A stretch of 64,000 nucleotides of DNA from Fibrella rubiginis (GTDB lineage Bacteria > Bacteroidota > Bacteroidia > Cytophagales > Spirosomataceae): NCBI RefSeq assembly GCF_017353185.1, contig NZ_JAFMYV010000001.1, positions 124,001 through 188,000 on the forward strand, given 5' to 3'. Position numbers and translations under genes: made by a program. How positions within the stretch are numbered: position 1 is the first letter of the stretch; every line of letters starts with the position of its first letter. Positions 59,745 to 64,000 of the stretch are shown piece after piece. The notes beneath the pieces were generated by a model that was not told the origin of the DNA, did not search any database, and was given only the letters and a program-made list of their open reading frames with translations.

Positions 59745-62390
59745 ATGACTGCCCCGCCGAACAAGCCTGTAAAATCCGCCAAAGAAACGCCGCTCAACAA
59801 GCAATACAACCAGGTAAAAGCAAAGTATCCGGGTGCGCTGCTTTTGTTTCGGGTAGGTGATTTCTACGAAACCTTCGGCGAAGATGCCATTAAGGCCAGT
59901 AAGATTCTGGGCATTACGCTCACCAAGCGCAACAACGGCGGGGCCAATGAAGAACTGGCCGGTTTCCCTCATCATTCGCTCGATACCCACCTGCCCAAGC
60001 TGGTGCGGGCGGGGCAGCGCGTAGCCATCTGCGATCAGCTCGAAGACCCGGCTATGGCCAAGGGCATTGTGAAACGGGGCGTTACCGAGCTCGTTACACC
60101 GGGGGTTTCATTCAACGACAACGTGCTCGACGGGCGGCGCAACAACTACCTCGCGGCGGTGCATTTTGGCAAGGGCGCAGACGAATTCGGCGTGTCGTTT
60201 CTTGATATTTCGACGGGTGAATTTCTGGCCTCGCAGGGCAACGCGGCCTATATCGACAAGCTGTTGCAGAGCTTTAACCCCTCGGAGGTGCTGTATTGCA
60301 AACGCAACCGTACCGAGTTTGGTAATCTCTTCGGCGACAAATTCCACACCTATACGCTGGAAGACTGGGCTTTCACCTACGATTTTAGCTATAACTACCT
60401 CCGGCAGCATTTCCAGACCACCTCACTCAAGGGGTTTGGTATCGACGGTCTTCCCGACGGCATCATTGCGGCGGGTGTTATCCTGCATTATCTCAACGAA
60501 ACTGAGCACAAAGACCTGCAGCACATTCAGCGCGTAACCCGCCTGGAAGAAGACCGCTACGTCTGGCTCGACCGGTTTACGATCCGCAACCTTGAACTGG
60601 TGGCGGCGCAGCAGGAGGGAGGCATTCCGCTGATTCAGATTCTCGACCATACCGTGACGCCTATGGGCGCACGGTTGTTGCGGAAGTGGCTTATGTTGCC
60701 CCTGAAGGAGAAAGCCCTCATAGACGAGCGACTGAATCTCGTATCACTCCTAACAAGCGACACCGACTTGCTCGATGCTATGCTGGCGCACCTGAAACAA
60801 ATCGGTGATCTGGAACGGCTGGTGTCGAAGGTGGCGGTGCGGCGGATCAACCCACGCGAGATGGTGCAATTGAAGCGGTCGCTGCAACACGTGCTGCCGA
60901 TTAAAGAAATGCTGATTACGGCCTTGAATCAGCACGCTGATGCCCCATCACTGAAAAAATACGCTGACCAACTCAACCCGCTCTCGTTTCTGGTAGACCG
61001 AATTGAAGCTGAACTACGCGACGAGCCACCAGTGCTCAGTAACCAGGGCAATATGATCCGTACGGGTATCGACGCGGAGCTTGACGAACTACACAAACTG
61101 GCGTATTCGGGCAAAGAATACCTGTTGCAACTGCAGGACCGCGAGGTGCAGCGTACGGGCATCAGCTCGCTCAAAATTGCATATAACAAGGTGTTTGGCT
61201 ATTACCTGGAAGTGACCAACGCCCACAAAAACCGCGTACCCGACGACTGGATCAGGAAACAGACGCTGGTGAACGCCGAGCGCTACATCACGCCTGAGTT
61301 GAAAGAATACGAGGAAAAAATTCTGAACGCCGAAGACCAGATTTTCGCCATCGAGTCGCGGATGTTTGGTGAACTCGTAGCGGCAACCGGCGAATACGTA
61401 GCCGCCATTCAGCAAAACGCCCGCGTCATTTCGGTACTCGACGTGCTTTCGTCGTTTGCCAAAGTGGCGGTACGGCACAAATACGTCCGTCCAACCATCA
61501 ATAACGGCAAGGCTCTGACGATCAAAGACGGGCGGCACCCGGTGATTGAGCAGCAGCTTCCCCCCGGCGAACCTTACGTACCCAACGATGTACACCTCGA
61601 CGACGAGACGCAGCAGATTATCGTGATCACCGGGCCTAACATGGCGGGTAAATCAGCCTTGCTACGGCAGGTGGCCCTGATTGTGCTCATGGCACAGGCG
61701 GGCAGCTTTGTCCCGGCATCGAGTGCTGATATTGGGCTGGTCGATAAGATTTTTACGCGGGTGGGGGCGTCTGATAACCTGTCGCGGGGCGAGAGTACGT
61801 TCATGGTCGAAATGACCGAGACGGCATCCATCCTGAACAACCTCAGCGAACGTAGCCTGGTGTTGATGGACGAAATTGGCCGGGGTACCAGTACGTACGA
61901 CGGGGTATCCATTGCCTGGGCCATTACCGAGTACATGCACAACACCGACTGCCGACCCAAAACACTGTTTGCCACTCACTACCACGAGCTTAATGACCTC
62001 GCCGCCGACCTACCCCGCATTCGGAACTACAATGTGGCGGTGAAGGAAGTGGGCAACAAAGTGATCTTTCTGCGGAAGTTGAAGGAAGGGGGCTCGGAAC
62101 ATTCGTTCGGCATTCACGTGGCCCAAATGGCGGGTATGCCGGGCAGCGTGGTGAAACGTGCCGCCCACATCCTGACCCAACTGGAGGCATCACATCAGCG
62201 TGAAGGCAACAAAGAAGCCATTCGCGAAGCGGGCCCCGGCACCGAACGGGAGCTAGCCCTACGCATTATCGAAGCGGGCGATCCCAAATCGGAAGCTATC
62301 AAAGACAAACTGCGCACCATCGACGTGAACCGCCTCACACCCATTGAAGCCCTGCTGAAGCTTAATGAGTTATTGAAGATGCTGGAGTAG
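59745..62390 (+). CDS. mutS: DNA mismatch repair protein MutS
   Basis: 881 aa from the ATG at 59745; a GTG immediately upstream is also possible. Mismatch-reading motif F40-Y-E42 in R-V-G-D-F-Y-E-T-F; Walker A T-G-P-N-M-A-G-K-S (~629-637); Walker B V-L-M-D-E-I-G-R-G-T (~707); S-T-F-M-V-E-M-T-E (~685) and T-H-Y-H-E-L (~745) follow. It recognises base mismatches and recruits MutL, here cytoplasmic. Its length matches the MutS1 family, so it is not MutS2. It is the only gene of the pathway in the window. Confidence 0.98.
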   Translation: MTAPPNKPVKSAKETPLNKQYNQVKAKYPGALLLFRVGDFYETFGEDAIKASKILGITLTKRNNGGANEELAGFPHHSLDTHLPKLVRAGQRVAICDQLEDPAMAKGIVKRGVTELVTPGVSFNDNVLDGRRNNYLAAVHFGKGADEFGVSFLDISTGEFLASQGNAAYIDKLLQSFNPSEVLYCKRNRTEFGNLFGDKFHTYTLEDWAFTYDFSYNYLRQHFQTTSLKGFGIDGLPDGIIAAGVILHYLNETEHKDLQHIQRVTRLEEDRYVWLDRFTIRNLELVAAQQEGGIPLIQILDHTVTPMGARLLRKWLMLPLKEKALIDERLNLVSLLTSDTDLLDAMLAHLKQIGDLERLVSKVAVRRINPREMVQLKRSLQHVLPIKEMLITALNQHADAPSLKKYADQLNPLSFLVDRIEAELRDEPPVLSNQGNMIRTGIDAELDELHKLAYSGKEYLLQLQDREVQRTGISSLKIAYNKVFGYYLEVTNAHKNRVPDDWIRKQTLVNAERYITPELKEYEEKILNAEDQIFAIESRMFGELVAATGEYVAAIQQNARVISVLDVLSSFAKVAVRHKYVRPTINNGKALTIKDGRHPVIEQQLPPGEPYVPNDVHLDDETQQIIVITGPNMAGKSALLRQVALIVLMAQAGSFVPASSADIGLVDKIFTRVGASDNLSRGESTFMVEMTETASILNNLSERSLVLMDEIGRGTSTYDGVSIAWAITEYMHNTDCRPKTLFATHYHELNDLAADLPRIRNYNVAVKEVGNKVIFLRKLKEGGSEHSFGIHVAQMAGMPGSVVKRAAHILTQLEASHQREGNKEAIREAGPGTERELALRIIEAGDPKSEAIKDKLRTIDVNRLTPIEALLKLNELLKMLE

Positions 62391-62531
62391 CGTAAACGTG
62401 CCCTGGTAAACAATCGGTGATTAGGCTATGTTGATTATGGGCATAACTGAGTATTGATTAAACCCTTTGCTCAGCTATCTGTCAAACCTGTAGTACACAG
62501 TGTTGGACATGCTTATTAACCAACTTTCACC

Positions 62532-63071
62532 ATGAAAACCAATCAACGTTTGATCGCCCTGGCCCTGTTGCTGGCCTTCATCAGTAATTCACTCGTCAAC
62601 GCACAAAGCGTGTTGAAGCGTAAATGGAACCCCGAAGCTAAGGGTGTTGCCATTGGCGCCGGTGCCGGTGGTCTTGCCGGTGCGCTCATCCACAAACGTG
62701 ACCGCAAAGTAGGTGCGGGTGTAGGGTTGGCCGTTGGTGCCGCTGTTGGCTATGGCGTCGGTAAAGTGATCGACAACCGCCACAAACGGGCTGCCGCTGC
62801 CGCCCAGGCTGCCGAGCAACGTGAATACGCCGCCCGCACAGCTCCTGCCTATCACACGGAAGGCCGTTCGCGTTCGCACTCAGTAGCTCACCGTGCCGCT
62901 GCACCGGTTGCGGCTGCTGCTACACGTAATGCGCTTGCTGCCCCAACGGTAGCTGAGGCTGAAGTAGCTGAAACGCCGGTACTGACCAAAAACGGTTACC
63001 TGCTAAACACCGCCTATGGCGACCCCAACTCGGCTTATCCTAATTCGGAATATCGCCGCAAAAGCTGGTAA
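62532..63071 (+). CDS. Glycine-zipper protein with signal peptide
   Basis: 179 aa. Signal peptide to ~24 (S-N-S-L-V-N-A-Q). A glycine zipper (~38-80) reads G-V-A-I-G-A-G-A-G-G-L-A-G-A-L and G-A-G-V-G-L-A-V-G-A-A-V-G-Y-G-V-G, giving two helices of a membrane-active hairpin. An Ala/Arg/His-rich tail and an ordered C-terminus (Y-G-D-P-N-S-A-Y-P-N-S-E-Y) follow. Similar small proteins act in the envelope, possibly as pores. Terminator follows. Confidence 0.75.
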   Translation: MKTNQRLIALALLLAFISNSLVNAQSVLKRKWNPEAKGVAIGAGAGGLAGALIHKRDRKVGAGVGLAVGAAVGYGVGKVIDNRHKRAAAAAQAAEQREYAARTAPAYHTEGRSRSHSVAHRAAAPVAAAATRNALAAPTVAEAEVAETPVLTKNGYLLNTAYGDPNSAYPNSEYRRKSW

Positions 63072-63103
63072 TCGGCTCATTGGTAGGTAGTTAAAAACAT
63101 AAG

Positions 63104-63137
63104 GGGGCAAGAATTCGTTACGTAATTCTTGCCCCTT
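63104..63137 (+). terminator. Hairpin after the glycine-zipper gene
   Basis: GGGGCAAGAATT / AATTCTTGCCCC around CGTTACGT, with no long T run. It lies 32 nt past the stop and 36 nt before the next ATG. A terminator or attenuator is likely. Confidence 0.7.
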
Positions 63138-63173
63138 ACAGTTACTTTCTTTTCACATACAAACTCACACACT

Positions 63174-63626
63174 ATGAAAACGATCATGCCCCTTTTGGCC
63201 TTTGTGGCCCTGTTCTCGTCCTGCAAGTCGAGTGAAACTGCTAACGTGGCCACAATGGATCAACAGTTCATCCAGGCCTGGAACAATAAGGAAGTTGACA
63301 AAGTCGTGGCCATGCTCGACGACAACGTGCAGTTTCTACAAGGCGAAAGCCGTTTTACCGGTAAATCGGAGGTTGCCGAAAAATGGGTTCGCGCCACAGT
63401 ACCGACCATTACCAACCTGAAAACGAGCGCCATCAGTACGGGCAGCGATGCCACGATGGCCTACGAAGCCGGTACGTATTCTGTCGATGTGCTTCCCGAA
63501 GCCCCCGGCGAACCGCGCGGTATTGGTGAGGGCAACTTTACCCTCCTTTGGAAAAAAGCCGCCGACGACACCTGGAAGCTAAGCTTCGCCCAACTGGAAG
63601 GGCTACCCGTGCGAGTACGGCAGTAA
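63174..63626 (+). CDS. Lipoprotein with SnoaL/NTF2-like domain
   Basis: 150 aa from the ATG at 63174 (MKTIMPLLAFVALFSSC). Lipobox L-F-S-S-C (C17). The remainder has the NTF2 cone features: F-I-Q-A-W-N-N-K-E-V-D-K-V-V-A-M-L-D-D-N-V-Q-F at ~35, W-V-R-A near 74, Y-E-A-G-T-Y-S-V near 98 and L-L-W-K-K near 125. SnoaL-like domains bind small molecules or act as isomerases; in envelope proteins the role is usually unknown. The perfect hairpin at 63632-63714 follows. Confidence 0.85.
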   Translation: MKTIMPLLAFVALFSSCKSSETANVATMDQQFIQAWNNKEVDKVVAMLDDNVQFLQGESRFTGKSEVAEKWVRATVPTITNLKTSAISTGSDATMAYEAGTYSVDVLPEAPGEPRGIGEGNFTLLWKKAADDTWKLSFAQLEGLPVRVRQ

Positions 63627-63631
63627 TGTAG

Positions 63632-63714
63632 ACGGGTACTGAGACCCAAAAACGAAAGGCGCCAGACTGGGAAAACCAGTCTGGCGCCTTTCGTTTTTGG
63701 GTCTCAGTACCCGT
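63632..63714. terminator. Bidirectional terminator with perfect 39-bp stem
   Basis: Arms 63632-63670 and 63676-63714, complementary over 39 bp, loop GAAAA. The inner part GGCGCCAGACTGG / CCAGTCTGGCGCC has AAACGAAA and TTTCGTTTTT at its base, so it works in both directions. It lies between the convergent NTF2-like and TPR genes and contains an extended outer stem, like the word repeats elsewhere. Confidence 0.88.
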
Positions 63715-63717
63715 TAG

Positions 63718-64000
63718 CTAGTTTAGCCATTTATTTTTCAATAGTTCGGCGCGTTGTCGGCCCGACTGGTAGTTGGGATCAATAGAAATGGCCTGATTGA
63801 GGTAGCCGAGGGCCTGCTGTCGGTGCTTTTTTGACCGATGTTGATTGGCCCACGCCCAGTACGTAAAGCTCATGATTTTGGCGTCGGCATAATCTGTATT
63901 CTGGCGTTGCTTCTCAATAATTGACTCGAAATCGTGGCGGGCGGCTTTGCGTTTTCCGAAGAAGAACCACGGCAGATTTTCGGCTACGCTGCCCCGCAAA
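63718..64000 (-). CDS. TPR-repeat protein, C-terminal fragment (5' end outside window)
   Basis: The minus frame is open from the right edge to its stop at 63718, and no ATG lies at the edge (a TTG at 63999 only), so the start is outside. The visible 93 residues end with a TPR pattern: A-L-G-Y-L-N-Q-A-I-S-I-D-P-N-Y-Q-S-G-R, preceded by A-D-A-K-I-M-S-F-T-Y-W-A-W-A-N. It may be a large TPR-domain protein, as at the left edge. The terminator follows immediately. Confidence 0.75.
   Translation of the reverse strand, partial: LRGSVAENLPWFFFGKRKAARHDFESIIEKQRQNTDYADAKIMSFTYWAWANQHRSKKHRQQALGYLNQAISIDPNYQSGRQRAELLKNKWLN

Overview
The window reads as chromosome of a Bacteroidota, most likely order Cytophagales near Spirosoma/Fibrella. 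The evidence is TAnnTTTG-type -7 promoter boxes, weak or absent Shine-Dalgarno sequences, the uppS-bamA-skp-skp order, TlpA-like envelope proteins, fasciclin and DUF4097 proteins, and ThuA/PVC-type and PQQ-type dehydrogenases. Taxon placement is inference from content.

Layout. 1-2399 (-) is a large membrane/TPR protein cut by the left edge. 2466-3036 (-) holds tRNA-Leu and tRNA-Gly with their own terminators and promoter; the tRNA-Leu(UAA) gene is split by a 243-nt group I intron. 3133-6080 has an outer-membrane protein, a DUF4097 protein and a Uma2-like protein. 6117-10881 has an ABC ATPase, a PabC-like lyase, TolC and an HlyD/MacA adaptor. 11028-21851 is a seven-gene (+) cluster: CSD-like membrane protein, VWA-like lipoprotein, small membrane protein, tubulin/FtsZ-like protein, 1222-aa Hsp70/actin-like protein, and two single-span proteins. 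It faces a convergent three-gene envelope operon (24044-21948). I regard it as the best candidate for an undescribed system.

24337-31137 carries the whole 2-oxoglutarate dehydrogenase complex (sucA, sucB, lpd), with three tiny genes between E2 and E3. 31145-33916 has three phosphatidate/diacylglycerol enzymes. 33992-42145 has a PQQ dehydrogenase, an esterase, a TlpA protein, malQ and a fasciclin lipoprotein. 42430-47271 is uppS-bamA-skp-skp. 47582-50657 is an AraC regulator divergent from a sugar epimerase and a Gfo/Idh/MocA oxidoreductase. 50885-59627 has another TlpA protein, a 1309-aa ThuA/dehydrogenase/cupredoxin lipoprotein, a hydrolase, a histidine kinase, an H1-like basic protein and a SpoU methyltransferase. 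59745-64000 has mutS, a glycine-zipper protein, an NTF2-like lipoprotein and a TPR protein cut by the right edge.

A second thread crosses the whole window. At least 17 intergenic spacers are filled by long inverted repeats whose arms are tandem 7-10 nt words (for example GTTTAAAGTCTAA, CAGTTTT, GGCAAGA, TACGATG). The words differ between loci, while the inner stem/loop comes from a few recurring modules (GCTTCGCG/CGCGAAGC, GCTGACGC/GCGTCAGC, CGGCGGACC). Several take in the stop codon or last codons of the flanking gene.
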